Shown: positions 16,234 to 24,502, numbered from the stretch's first letter. The stretch is 64,000 nt of DNA from JAABUE01 sp037440925 (GCA_037440925.1 JBBITF010000005.1:1-64000), one strand, 5' to 3'. Translations and numbers: made by a program. Notes: a model not told the origin generated them from the letters alone.

Positions 16234-17568
16234 TTATGCAGCGGGCGGAATCTTGGCTTGCATGGACCATGGCCCTGTCCATGTTACAGTGACGGGGAGG
16301 ATCTGCCCGCGTAAATCCTGTTCCGACTCGACAAAAACCAGTTTGTTGGTAGGAGTGCGGCCCTTCCAGCGGCCCTTGACCTTTTCCTCGAACAGCACTT
16401 CTACTTGCTGGCCGAGCAGTTGAGCGTTGATCTCGCCCGCGATGCCCTCTTGCAATTGTTCAAGCAGGCGGAAGCGGCGCAACTTTTCCTCGCCTGGCAC
16501 GTCGTCGGCCATGCGGCGCGCCGAGACGGTACCGGCTCGAGGCGAGTAACGCGCCAAATGGGCAACGTCCAGCCTCAGGTCCGATAAGAGGCGGTACGTC
16601 TCCATAAATTGCGCCTCCGTCTCGCCGGGGAATCCAACGATGATGTCGGTTGCAATCGAGCAGCCGGGAATGCGCGCACGGATGCGCTCGATGAGTTTGC
16701 GGTAGTCTGCCTGGGTGTATCCGCGCTTCATGGCCTCCAGGATACGGTCATCGCCAGCCTGGATGGGAACCTCGATGTGCGGCATGACTTTGGGCAATTC
16801 GGCGACCGTCTCCATCAGCGCTTCACTGAAGTAATTGGGGTGCGACGTTAGAAAGCGGATACGCTGGAGGCCTTCGATCTCATGTACCAGGCGTAACAGA
16901 CCGGACAAGTCGGGGCCGGCGGGTATGTCTTTGCCGTAGCGGTCAACGATCTGTCCCAGCAGAGTGACCTCGCGGATGCCCTGCGCGACCAGTGAACGTA
17001 CCTCTGCCAGAATATCTTCTGCCGGGCGGCTGCGCTCCACTCCACGGCGGTAGGGGATGATGCAGTACGTACAGGCGTGCGAACAGCCATATACAATCGG
17101 CACGTAAGCGCTGACCGCCTGCCCGCGCTGGTGAGCCGGCAGCAACATCGAGGCCGGCAAATCGCCGTCCATGATACCGAAGCGGCGCGCGGTTTCACCG
17201 CTTTCGAGGGCGCGGATTTCGCCCTGGCTAAGATGCGCAATGAGCGGGCCGGGGTCAGAGGGCGGCGAGAACACATCCACAAAAGGCAACCGCTTGCGCA
17301 AAGCCTCCGCGCCGCGCACTCCCACCAGGCAGCCCATCAAGTTGATGACCAGGTCTGGCTTCTTTTCTTTGAGCGGGCGCAGAGATTGTAAACGCCCGTA
17401 GGCTTTGTCTTCGGCCGATTGACGCACTACGCACGTGTTGAGGACGATGACATCCGCTTCTTCGGCATTCTCGGTAAAAGTGTAACCCAAATGCTCCAGC
17501 GAAGAGCCAATCCGCTGAGAATCGGCCACGTTCATCTGGCAACCTTCGGTCCAAAGATGGTATTTCAT
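16234..17568 (-). CDS. miaB: tRNA 2-methylthio-N6-isopentenyladenosine synthase (MiaB)
   Basis: A 444-residue radical-SAM methylthiotransferase that adds the methylthio group at A37 of tRNAs. The N-terminal UPF0004 domain provides three cluster cysteines (EGCQMN, LNTCVV, LMGCLVG). The radical-SAM motif is CSHACTYC, and a C-terminal TRAM domain ends the protein. The start is placed at the ATG at 17568, which gives the family N-terminus KYHLWTEGCQMN. The -10 box lies 9 bases upstream, so the mRNA has almost no leader. MiaB is preferred over RimO from overall motifs, but MtaB-type relatives cannot be fully excluded. Confidence 0.85.
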   Translation of the reverse strand: MKYHLWTEGCQMNVADSQRIGSSLEHLGYTFTENAEEADVIVLNTCVVRQSAEDKAYGRLQSLRPLKEKKPDLVINLMGCLVGVRGAEALRKRLPFVDVFSPPSDPGPLIAHLSQGEIRALESGETARRFGIMDGDLPASMLLPAHQRGQAVSAYVPIVYGCSHACTYCIIPYRRGVERSRPAEDILAEVRSLVAQGIREVTLLGQIVDRYGKDIPAGPDLSGLLRLVHEIEGLQRIRFLTSHPNYFSEALMETVAELPKVMPHIEVPIQAGDDRILEAMKRGYTQADYRKLIERIRARIPGCSIATDIIVGFPGETEAQFMETYRLLSDLRLDVAHLARYSPRAGTVSARRMADDVPGEEKLRRFRLLEQLQEGIAGEINAQLLGQQVEVLFEEKVKGRWKGRTPTNKLVFVESEQDLRGQILPVTVTWTGPWSMQAKIPPAA

Positions 17569-17577
17569 AGGCGAGAA

Positions 17578-17583
17578 ATTATA
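17578..17583 (-). promoter_or_regulatory. -10 box of miaB (near-leaderless)
   Basis: TATAAT on the minus strand ends 9 bases before the miaB ATG at 17568. The best -35 candidate 17 bases upstream is TTGGGG. This promoter is divergent from the T-box promoter at 17615-17643. Confidence 0.5.
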
Positions 17584-17614
17584 CCAAGTTTGGCAGTTAC
17601 CCCCAAAGATTTTC

Positions 17615-17643
17615 TTGACTTTCCTGCCTGCCCCGCGTATAAT
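17615..17643 (+). promoter_or_regulatory. Promoter of the T-box/valS operon
   Basis: TTGACT (17615-17620) and TATAAT (17638-17643) are separated by exactly 17 bases. This is one of the best consensus matches in the window. Transcription should start near 17650 and enter the T-box leader. Confidence 0.8.
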
Positions 17644-17649
17644 CCCCGC

Positions 17650-17957
17650 CAACGTCAAGAGGAGTAAGCGGCGCGCAAACTGATAGAGAAGAAGGCCGGC
17701 GGTTGAGTGAACTGAGACCCGGGCTGGAAGCCTTCACAGAAAGCCGCCGTTGAAGGTCGCTTGATGAGAATGACGAAGAACGCCGTTCAAAACTGATCAC
17801 TGATCACTGAATCCGGCTAGTAGACCGTCACGGGTGCGCCCGTTAGCGCGCAGAGCGGTGATGGCCGCTCACAGAGCGCATCAGGGTATCCTGATGAATT
17901 GAGGTGGTACCGCGGAGCAAATGCTTCGTCCTCGTATGGGACGAGGCATTTTTCTTT
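17650..17957 (+). promoter_or_regulatory. T-box riboswitch leader, probably valine-specific
   Basis: The antiterminator core AGGTGGTACCGCGG is at 17902-17915; its TGGT bulge would pair with a tRNA ending ACCA, as tRNA-Val does. A terminator follows: arms 17923-17931 and 17939-17947 form 9 pairs, then a T-rich tract. Stem I can be traced: CGTC/GACG at the base, a kink-turn-like AGGAG...TGATGA internal loop, then paired segments and a GAAG-GTC-G stretch near 17753-17759 that could hold a valine GUC specifier. The operon contains valS, which agrees. A three-unit 7-bp repeat (17792-17812) lies between stem I and the antiterminator. The specifier assignment is tentative. Confidence 0.88.
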
Positions 17958-17986
17958 AACTCCTCGCCCACCTCCAACAACCTCTA

Positions 17987-18041
17987 GACTACCCGACTAT
18001 CCGACTATTTGACTAACGACTACATGACTATATGACTACCT
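17987..18041 (+). repeat. 8-bp short tandem repeat running through a start codon
   Basis: Seven units of the form GACTANNN follow each other, six of 8 bases and one of 7. The start codon of the next gene (18032) lies inside the sixth unit and the seventh encodes its first residues. There is no clear ribosome-binding site, because the repeat occupies that position. Confidence 0.8.
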
Positions 18042-18994
18042 ACTTCATCACCGGCGGCTTGGGCTTTCTCGGCCAATACATCGTCCAGGCCATCCACGAG
18101 CATGACCCGGGAGCGGAACTGCGCGTACTGGTCCGCACGCAGCGCAAGACCTTTCTGGGCATCGAGGCGCTGGAAGGCGTGCGTTGGGTGCATGGCGAAC
18201 TGACCAAACCCGAAACCTTCCGCAAGCACCTGGAAAGCGTGGATGTGGTCGTCCACAACGCGGCCATGGTTTCCTTCCGCCGCTCGGATGCGGACGCCAT
18301 CTACCAGGCCAATGTGGTTGGCACGCACAATCTCATAGAGGCTGCCCTCAGCGCCGGCTGTAAGCGGTTCATCTTCATCAGTTCCATTTCGGCCCTCGGT
18401 TTCAACCCCAACGGTCCATCCGATGAAACCACCCTGCCCGACCTGGACTACAAGCGCACGCATGACATGTACGGATACACCAAGCGTATCAGCGAACTCG
18501 AACTCATCGAACTGGCCGACCGCATGCACGTCATCATGCTCAACCCGAGCGTCATCCTGGGACCCGGCTCCGAGCGCATCCGCGCCGTCTACCGCCTGGC
18601 GCGCTTTTTGCCGATACTGCCTATGCTGCGCTATGTCAACAGTTTCGTAGACGTGCGCGACGTGGCGCAGGCGGTGGTGCTGGCGCTCAGCAGGGGCCGC
18701 AGCGGCGAGCGCTACGTGGTCACCGCCTGGAACGTGGACATGCTGTCCTTCACCCGCCAGACTCTGCAACTGGCCGGGCGCAAAACCCTGTTGCTGCCCG
18801 TCTCTGGCGCGTGGGTGCGCCTGCTAGACGCCGCCGTGTGGCTGCTCGACCTGCTGCATCTCAATCCCGGCCTGCGCCGCATCTCCGAGATGAACGTGGA
18901 CAAGTTATTTTCCAACGAGAAGATCAAGCGCGAACTGGGCTGGAAACCGCAGTTTACGCTGGAGCAGTCCATACGGGATTCGGTGAGGAGATAA
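18032..18994 (+). CDS. NAD(P)-dependent sugar/steroid-type epimerase-dehydratase (extended SDR)
   Basis: A 320-residue extended short-chain dehydrogenase. The Rossmann motif GGLGFLG is at about 8-14, and the catalytic Tyr-Lys pair is in MYGYTKR near 151. SSISALG and the C-terminal GWKPQFTLEQSI fit the epimerase and dihydroflavonol-reductase/3-beta-hydroxysteroid-dehydrogenase-like group. Substrate unknown. It is the first gene after the T-box terminator, 6 bases before the next SDR gene, so its expression should follow tRNA-Val charging. Its start codon lies in a short tandem repeat. Confidence 0.82.
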   Translation: MTTYFITGGLGFLGQYIVQAIHEHDPGAELRVLVRTQRKTFLGIEALEGVRWVHGELTKPETFRKHLESVDVVVHNAAMVSFRRSDADAIYQANVVGTHNLIEAALSAGCKRFIFISSISALGFNPNGPSDETTLPDLDYKRTHDMYGYTKRISELELIELADRMHVIMLNPSVILGPGSERIRAVYRLARFLPILPMLRYVNSFVDVRDVAQAVVLALSRGRSGERYVVTAWNVDMLSFTRQTLQLAGRKTLLLPVSGAWVRLLDAAVWLLDLLHLNPGLRRISEMNVDKLFSNEKIKRELGWKPQFTLEQSIRDSVRR

Positions 18995-18999
18995 AACGG

Positions 19000-19770
19000 A
19001 TGAACTTGCATCACAAGACGATACTCATCACCGGCGCGGCGCACGGCCTGGGGCGGGAACTGGCGCATCTTCTCGACCGAGAGGCCTGCTCCCTTTATCT
19101 CGTGGACCGCGACGCCCCCGGCCTGGATTCCGTCAAGGCCGCGCTGACGAGTCCCGCCGTGACCTTCTCTTGCGACCTGGCCGAGCCTGCCCAACGCCGC
19201 CAGTTGATGGCTGACTTGACCGCTCGCCAGCATCGGCTGGACATCCTGGTCAACTGCGCCGGGGTGGGCAGCCATTCGCGCCTGGCGCAAATGACGGTAG
19301 GCGAGGTGGAGCGCGTCATGCAGGTCAATGCCCTGGCGCCGCTCGAACTGACCGCCGGCCTGCGCCCGCTCCTGCCCGCAGACGGCCTGGTGGTCAACAT
19401 CGGCTCGGTGGCCGGGGAACTGCGCCTGCCGTCCATCGGGCTGTATGCGGCCAGCAAAGCCGCGCTGCACGCTTTCAGCGAGTCGATGGCCCTGGAAGGC
19501 GTGCGTACCCTGCTGGTCGTGCTGGGCGCACTGCGCGGCACAGATTTCGTCCATTCCATCGCGCACCCGCAAACGGGGCAGCCGGGCTGGTACCGTCGGC
19601 TAGACGTCCCCGTCGAAACGGCGAGCAGGCACATCGTCCGGGCCATGAAGCGCGGGCAGAAGCGTCTCGTTTTGCCGCGTTGGTATCCGGTCGTCTTTTT
19701 CCTGGCGAGACTCTTGTCTCCCGTCATCCCTTTGCTGTCATTTTCAGGAGGCCGTTATGTCGAAACATGA
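19000..19770 (+). CDS. Short-chain dehydrogenase/reductase
   Basis: A 256-residue classical SDR. TGAAHGLG (about residues 11-18) binds the cofactor, NCAGVGS is the NNAG-like motif, and YAASKAALHAF supplies the catalytic Tyr and Lys; the Ser is in NIGSVAGE. The C-terminus is hydrophobic, with a possible membrane-associating helix (PVVFFLARLLSPVIPLL). The start at 19000 is chosen because it gives a complete SDR N-terminus. It overlaps the start of valS by 14 bases, so the two are translationally coupled. Substrate unknown. Confidence 0.85.
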   Translation: MNLHHKTILITGAAHGLGRELAHLLDREACSLYLVDRDAPGLDSVKAALTSPAVTFSCDLAEPAQRRQLMADLTARQHRLDILVNCAGVGSHSRLAQMTVGEVERVMQVNALAPLELTAGLRPLLPADGLVVNIGSVAGELRLPSIGLYAASKAALHAFSESMALEGVRTLLVVLGALRGTDFVHSIAHPQTGQPGWYRRLDVPVETASRHIVRAMKRGQKRLVLPRWYPVVFFLARLLSPVIPLLSFSGGRYVET

Positions 19771-22555
19771 ATTACCCAAAGCCTATGACTTCAAGTCCAC
19801 CGAGTCCCGCATCTACGCGATGTGGGAGAAGGGCGGCTATTTCAAACCGCACAATGATCCCAACAAGCCGGATTTCGACCCGAATGTCGAACCGTTCGTC
19901 ATCTCCATCCCGCCGCCCAACGTGACCGGCGAATTGCACCTCGGCCATGCCATGTTCGTCAGCATGGAAGACCTGATGATTCGCTACCACCGCATGAAGG
20001 GGTATTCCACGCTGTGGGTGCCGGGCAGCGACCACGCCGGCATTGCCACCCAGTTGCAAGTGGAACGGATGTTGCGCAAAGAGGGGACTTCGCGCGAGGA
20101 GATCGGGCGCGAGGAGTTCCTGCGGCGCACATGGGAATGGAAGAACAAGTACGGCGGGTTGATTCAGAATCAAATTCGGCGCCTGGGCGCCTCCTGCGAC
20201 TGGGAACGCGAACGCTTCACCCTGGACGAGGGGCTGAGCCGCGCCGTGCGTGAAGCCTTCGTGCGTCTGTACGAAAAAGGCCTCATCTATCGCGGCCCGC
20301 GTCTCATCAATTGGTCGCCGGGGCTGAAAACAGCTGTTTCGGATTTGGAGGTGGAATATTCCGAGGAGCCGGGCAAGTTGTATTATTTCAAATACATGCT
20401 CAAGCCCGAAACCCTGACCCCCCTCCGTCTCCTCCCATTTTCGGAGAAAATGAGGGGAGAGAAAGAGGGGGGTGGTGAGGGCGAATACATCCCGGTCGCC
20501 ACCACCCGCCCCGAAACCATTCTGGGCGATACTGCCGTCGCCGTGCATCCGGAGGATGAGCGTTACCGGAAATATATCGGCAAGACCGTGCTTGTGCCGA
20601 TTCTGGGACGCGAGATTCCCGTCATTGCCGATGAATACGTCAGCCGTGAATTTGGCACCGGCGCGTTGAAGATCACGCCCGGCCACGACCCGAACGACTA
20701 TGAGATTGGCCTGCGCCACAACCTGCCGGTGCTGTCCATGCTCGACCGCGAGGCCAAAGTGACCGAGGTCGGCGGGCCGTATGCCGGTCTCGACCGCTTC
20801 GAGTGCCGCGAGAAATTGTGGAACGACATGAAAGCCGCCGGCCTGGTCATCAAGGAAGAACCCTACACGCTCAACGTGCCGCGTTCACAGCGCGGCGGCG
20901 AGATTGTCGAGCCGATGATTTCGACCCAATGGTTCGTCAAAATCGCGCCGCTGGCCGAAAAGGCGCTGGCGGCGGTAAAAGATGGCCGCATCCGCATCGT
21001 TCCAGAACGTTTCGAGAAAATCTATTTCAACTGGTTGGAAAACATCAAAGACTGGTGCATCAGCCGCCAGTTGTGGTGGGGTCACCGCATCCCGGTCTGG
21101 TATTGCGCCGATTGCGGCAAAGAAACCGTGACGCGCGAAGACCCAACCGAATGCGCCCATTGCGGTTCGAAGCGCATCGAACAGGACCCGGATGTGCTGG
21201 ATACCTGGTTCTCGTCTGGCCTGTGGCCCTTCTCCACGCTCGGCTGGCCAGATGAAACGCCCGATCTACAATATTTCTATCCCACTTCCTACATGGAAAC
21301 CGGTTACGACATCCTGTTCTTCTGGGTGGCGCGCATGATCATGTTGGGCCTGGAATTCACCGGCAAAATTCCCTTCCACACGGTGTACCTGCACGGCCTG
21401 ATCCGCGACGAGCACGGCAAGAAGATGAGCAAATCCTACGGCAACGTCATTGATCCGCTGCAAGTCATGGACGAACTTGGCACCGACGCCTTGCGTTTCA
21501 CCTTGCTGGTAGGCTCCACGCCGGGCAATGACATGAACCTCTCGCTCAGCAAGGTAGAGGCCAACCGCAATTTTGCCAACAAGATTTGGAATGCCGGCAG
21601 GTTTGTGATTAATGCGGTGAATGCGCTGGAGGGTGCAGGGAAAGAGGTAGACAGGTACACAGGTACACAGGTAGACAAGTACATTGGAAAGTGGACACTG
21701 GCTGACTCTTGGATCTGGGCGCGCCTGCAAGCCCTCATCCGCGACGTAGAGCGCCTGTTCCAGACCTTCCAATATGGACAGGCCGGGCAGTTGATCTATG
21801 ATTTCTTCTGGTCCGATTTTGCAGACTGGTACGTGGAGATTGCCAAAGGACAAATGCAGAGAGAAGAGAACAGGGAACAGACGGTAGTGACGCTGGCGCG
21901 GGTGATGGATATTTGTTTGCGCCTGCTGCATCCCTTCACGCCATTTGTAACAGAAGAGATTTGGGGACACCTCCGCCAGGCACTCCTCACATCCCCTATC
22001 TCCTATCTTGCTGCCGATTGGCCCAACGCCCTCATCATCACCCGTTGGCCCGAGCCGCGCGAACCCGAAGGCTGGGAAGCGGGCAAGATTGCCGACTTCG
22101 AGTTGCTCCAAGACATCGTGCGCTCCATCCGCAACCTGCGGGCAGAGAAGGGTGTGGCTCCATCGAAGCGCATCGCCGCGACCATCGCAGGCGGCGTGAA
22201 GACCTCCCTGCTGCAAGAGCAGGCTGAGACGCTGGCCTCCCTGGCAGGGCTCGACCATTCCCTGCTCTCTATTCTCTCCTCTCTCCCTTCCAAACCCGAA
22301 AACGCGGCGGCGCTGGTGGTTGGCGCAGTCGAAATCTACCTGCCGCTTTCCGGCCTGGTGAACCTGGAGGCTGAGCGCGCCCGCCTGCAAAAAGACCTGG
22401 CCGAGGCCGAAGCGCACATCCAGCGGCTGGAAAAACTGCTCGCCAGCGACTTTGCGAAGAAAGCGCCTGCACCTATCGTCCAAAAGGAGCGCGACAAACT
22501 GACCGGCTTCCAGGAGACGGCGGAAAAATTACGCCGCCAATTGAACGCGACGTGA
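19757..22555 (+). CDS. valS: Valyl-tRNA synthetase
   Basis: A 932-residue class I synthetase that charges tRNA-Val. The HIGH motif is HLGH at 61-64, the editing domain begins near VATTRPETILGDTA, and KMSKS is at 556-560. The anticodon-binding domain and a C-terminal coiled coil (LEAERARLQKDL...) follow. Two unusual in-frame inserts are visible: a GC-rich palindrome encoding about residues 221-239 just before the editing domain, and five 8-bp repeats encoding residues about 631-644 after the catalytic core. Both lie where the family is variable. It is the third gene behind the T-box. Confidence 0.96.
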   Translation: MSKHELPKAYDFKSTESRIYAMWEKGGYFKPHNDPNKPDFDPNVEPFVISIPPPNVTGELHLGHAMFVSMEDLMIRYHRMKGYSTLWVPGSDHAGIATQLQVERMLRKEGTSREEIGREEFLRRTWEWKNKYGGLIQNQIRRLGASCDWERERFTLDEGLSRAVREAFVRLYEKGLIYRGPRLINWSPGLKTAVSDLEVEYSEEPGKLYYFKYMLKPETLTPLRLLPFSEKMRGEKEGGGEGEYIPVATTRPETILGDTAVAVHPEDERYRKYIGKTVLVPILGREIPVIADEYVSREFGTGALKITPGHDPNDYEIGLRHNLPVLSMLDREAKVTEVGGPYAGLDRFECREKLWNDMKAAGLVIKEEPYTLNVPRSQRGGEIVEPMISTQWFVKIAPLAEKALAAVKDGRIRIVPERFEKIYFNWLENIKDWCISRQLWWGHRIPVWYCADCGKETVTREDPTECAHCGSKRIEQDPDVLDTWFSSGLWPFSTLGWPDETPDLQYFYPTSYMETGYDILFFWVARMIMLGLEFTGKIPFHTVYLHGLIRDEHGKKMSKSYGNVIDPLQVMDELGTDALRFTLLVGSTPGNDMNLSLSKVEANRNFANKIWNAGRFVINAVNALEGAGKEVDRYTGTQVDKYIGKWTLADSWIWARLQALIRDVERLFQTFQYGQAGQLIYDFFWSDFADWYVEIAKGQMQREENREQTVVTLARVMDICLRLLHPFTPFVTEEIWGHLRQALLTSPISYLAADWPNALIITRWPEPREPEGWEAGKIADFELLQDIVRSIRNLRAEKGVAPSKRIAATIAGGVKTSLLQEQAETLASLAGLDHSLLSILSSLPSKPENAAALVVGAVEIYLPLSGLVNLEAERARLQKDLAEAEAHIQRLEKLLASDFAKKAPAPIVQKERDKLTGFQETAEKLRRQLNAT
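20418..20472. repeat. GC-rich palindromic repeat inside valS
   Basis: The outer arms CCCCCCTC and GAGGGGGG enclose TCTCCTC/GGGGAGA and a CATTTTC/GAAAATG inner stem, making a long imperfect hairpin. It resembles the palindrome at 4526-4570 and the fragment at 29567-29597. It stays in frame and encodes a Lys/Glu/Gly-rich loop. Confidence 0.75.
21647..21686 (+). repeat. 8-bp short tandem repeat inside valS
   Basis: Five consecutive 8-base units of the form GTASACAG (GTAGACAG, GTACACAG twice, GTAGACAA, GTACATTG) stay in frame and encode a polar segment near residues 631-644. Confidence 0.8.
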
Positions 22556-22581
22556 CGTGAGTTTGGGATAGACCGTTGAAA

Positions 22582-22626
22582 CGTCCCGAAGGTTTTACAG
22601 AACACCGAACCTTCGGGGCGTTTGTT
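22582..22626 (+). terminator. Terminator-like hairpin after valS
   Basis: The arms starting at 22582 and ending at 22620 form a 13-bp stem with one G-T pair around a 13-base loop, followed by TTTGTT. A related repeat (ACCGTTGAGAC...CCCGAAGG) occurs at 47910-47929. Confidence 0.6.
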
Positions 22627-22652
22627 CTGCTTACAAATGACGCTACTGCAAT

Positions 22653-22699
22653 GTACCGCCGACCTGTGGTCGGCCCTGGCAGGCAAAGCCTGGCGGTAC
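22653..22699. repeat. 47-bp REP-like repeat, family R-B, copy 2
   Basis: This copy is bounded by GTACCGCC (22653) and GGCGGTAC (22692-22699), forming an outer stem around GACC/GGTC and GGCAGGC-type inner pairs. It matches 13782-13828 in length and most bases. Apart from the terminator, it is the only clear element in the spacer 22556-22858; a TATAAT lies near 22778. Confidence 0.78.
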
Positions 22700-22858
22700 G
22701 ATTTGCGGGCATACATTAAAACTTTGAAAAGCCCTGACCTTCTAAAATTCAGCCTTTGAATTTTGACTTGGATGGGATATAATCCCCGCCATTACACAAG
22801 CCTGCTAATGATGTTAAGTCCTTTTGGGCCAATTGCTGAATAAGCGCGAGGAGAAATC

Positions 22859-23662
22859 ATGAAAATCAACTACCAGGAAACCAGCCAAGACCTTTTGAAA
22901 CGCATTGACCTCCACGAAAAATACGGCGCCCGCAACATTGACGTATGGACAACCGAGATACTACAACCTCAACCCGGTCATAAAATCCTCGACGTGGGCT
23001 GCGGAGCCGGCAAGCAATGTTTCTTGTACAGTGACTATACGAGTGGCAAAGCCAGCATCATCGGCGGCGATTTCTCAGAGGAACTGCTCGACAAGGCACG
23101 CGCAAAACTGGCCGAGCGCGGCGACCAAAACATCACCTTCCAATTCCTCGACTTCAACCGCCCATTCGACTTCGAGAACGATACTTTCGACCTGGTCACC
23201 TCGGCCTTTGCCATTTACTACGCCTCCGACCTCGACTTTACCTTCCGCGAGGCGCACCGCGTCCTCAAACCTGGCGGACGGTTGTTCGTCACCGGACCGC
23301 TGCCCGAAAACAAGAAAATGTTCTACGACATCATCAAGGAAGCCTCCCACAAGCCCATCCCCCCCATGCCTGGCTCCAGCCGTTTCAAGGGCGAAATTTA
23401 CCAAACCATTGCAAGCATTTTCTCCAAAACCGAACTGCTCACCTTTGAAAACCCGCTCACCTTCCCTGAAGTGCAACCGTTCATAGAATATGTGCGCGCC
23501 TCGCTCTCGGAGGATCGTAAATTGTGGACCTCCATGTTCAACGGCAAGGACGAGTACGAAGCCCTCATCGGCAAGATTGAAGCCGTGGCCTCTCGTTGGT
23601 TGGCCCGCGATGGCAAACTCGTGATGACCAAAGTGGTCGGCGGCATCCTGGCCACCAAATAA
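22859..23662 (+). CDS. Class I SAM-dependent methyltransferase
   Basis: A 267-residue methyltransferase. Motif I is ILDVGCGAGKQ (about residues 43-53), acidic motif II is GGDFSEELL, and AFAIYYASDL and HRVLKPGGRLFVTGP are the later motifs of the UbiE/type 11 group. There is no signal peptide. The ATG at 22859 has a GAGGAG site. A separate transcription unit is likely, with TATAAT near 22778. Substrate cannot be told from sequence. Confidence 0.8.
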   Translation: MKINYQETSQDLLKRIDLHEKYGARNIDVWTTEILQPQPGHKILDVGCGAGKQCFLYSDYTSGKASIIGGDFSEELLDKARAKLAERGDQNITFQFLDFNRPFDFENDTFDLVTSAFAIYYASDLDFTFREAHRVLKPGGRLFVTGPLPENKKMFYDIIKEASHKPIPPMPGSSRFKGEIYQTIASIFSKTELLTFENPLTFPEVQPFIEYVRASLSEDRKLWTSMFNGKDEYEALIGKIEAVASRWLARDGKLVMTKVVGGILATK

Positions 23663-23675
23663 CCCCTGCGCCTCT

Positions 23676-23808
23676 CGCCTCACGCCTCACGTTTCACGTT
23701 TCACGTTTCACGTTTCACGCCTTTCGCCTCACGCCTACCGCTTCACGCTTCACGTTTCACGCCTTTCGCCTCACGCCTACCGCTTCACGTTTCACGCCTC
23801 ACGCATCC
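23676..23808 (+). repeat. Heptamer short tandem repeat array (19 units)
   Basis: Nineteen 7-base units follow each other in strict register. The variants are CGCCTCA, CGTTTCA, CGCTTCA, CGCCTTT, CGCCTAC and a final CGCATCC. A longer block of units is itself repeated. The array fills almost the whole spacer between the methyltransferase and the PIG-L gene and ends 10 bases before the latter's start codon. Confidence 0.92.
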
Positions 23809-23818
23809 CCTCCCTCCC

Positions 23819-24463
23819 ATGATCTTCTACGGCAAACGCATTCTCTTCCTCGGCGCGCACCCTGACGACATCGAATTGGGGGCGGGCGCCTTGATTCACA
23901 ACATACGCGGCAAGTGCGAAATCTTGTGCGCCACCCTCTCGGACAACCAGAAAAACCCCGATTTGAGCCGTCTGGTGGAAGAACACCGCGCCAGCATGTC
24001 CATCCTGGGCATACCGCCAGAGCGCGACCTGCTCGAAACCTTTGAAACTCGAAAATTCCCCGATGCCCGCCAGGAAGTGCTGGAATATCTGCTCCGTTTG
24101 CGGCGCTCCTTCCAGCCAGAAATCGTCTTCTGTCACAGCCCAAACGATATCCACCAAGACCACAACGTCGTCACGCAAGAGGCCTTGCGCGCCTACCGCG
24201 GCCTGACCGTACTGGGCTTCGACGTTGTGCGCTCCAGTTACAACTTCTTCCCCCATTTCCTGGTAGAAGTGACCCAACAAGATGTAGACAAAAAAATCGA
24301 GGCCTTGTCACAATACAAGACCTACCACAACAAGTATTATTTCGACCCAGCCTTACTGCGCGCCACCATGATTCGCCACGGCGCCTTGGCTGAACGTGAT
24401 TTCGCAGAAGGCTTCGACATTCTGAGAATTGTCGGCCAATTTGAGCCGTGTCGCCTGCCCTAA
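23819..24463 (+). CDS. PIG-L/LmbE-family deacetylase
   Basis: A 214-residue zinc deacetylase of the family that removes acetyl groups from N-acetylglucosaminyl conjugates. The metal motif AHPDD is at 13-17, and SPNDIHQDHN supplies the distal His residues. No signal peptide, so cytoplasmic. Inositol-phosphate synthase is also encoded in the window (52874-53959); in Actinobacteria the pair belongs to mycothiol synthesis, but no MshA or MshC is seen here, so a general sugar-amide deacetylase is all that can be supported. No ribosome-binding site is visible. Confidence 0.82.
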   Translation: MIFYGKRILFLGAHPDDIELGAGALIHNIRGKCEILCATLSDNQKNPDLSRLVEEHRASMSILGIPPERDLLETFETRKFPDARQEVLEYLLRLRRSFQPEIVFCHSPNDIHQDHNVVTQEALRAYRGLTVLGFDVVRSSYNFFPHFLVEVTQQDVDKKIEALSQYKTYHNKYYFDPALLRATMIRHGALAERDFAEGFDILRIVGQFEPCRLP

Positions 24464-24502
24464 CCTTAACCACAAACCGACCCTTCTTCAAAAAATGCGG
24501 TC

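Noticed and set aside
15462..16292. 276-residue plus-strand frame overlapping plsY
   Set aside because: It shares the strand in another frame; its translation lacks hydrophobic helices or motifs, whereas the plsY frame matches a family.
17581..17600. Solo M1 end before the T-box promoter
   Set aside because: Only GGCAGTTAC (9 bases) matches; that is too short to separate from chance.
21266..22483. 405-residue minus-strand reading frame opposite valS
   Set aside because: Antisense shadow of the synthetase; no family features.
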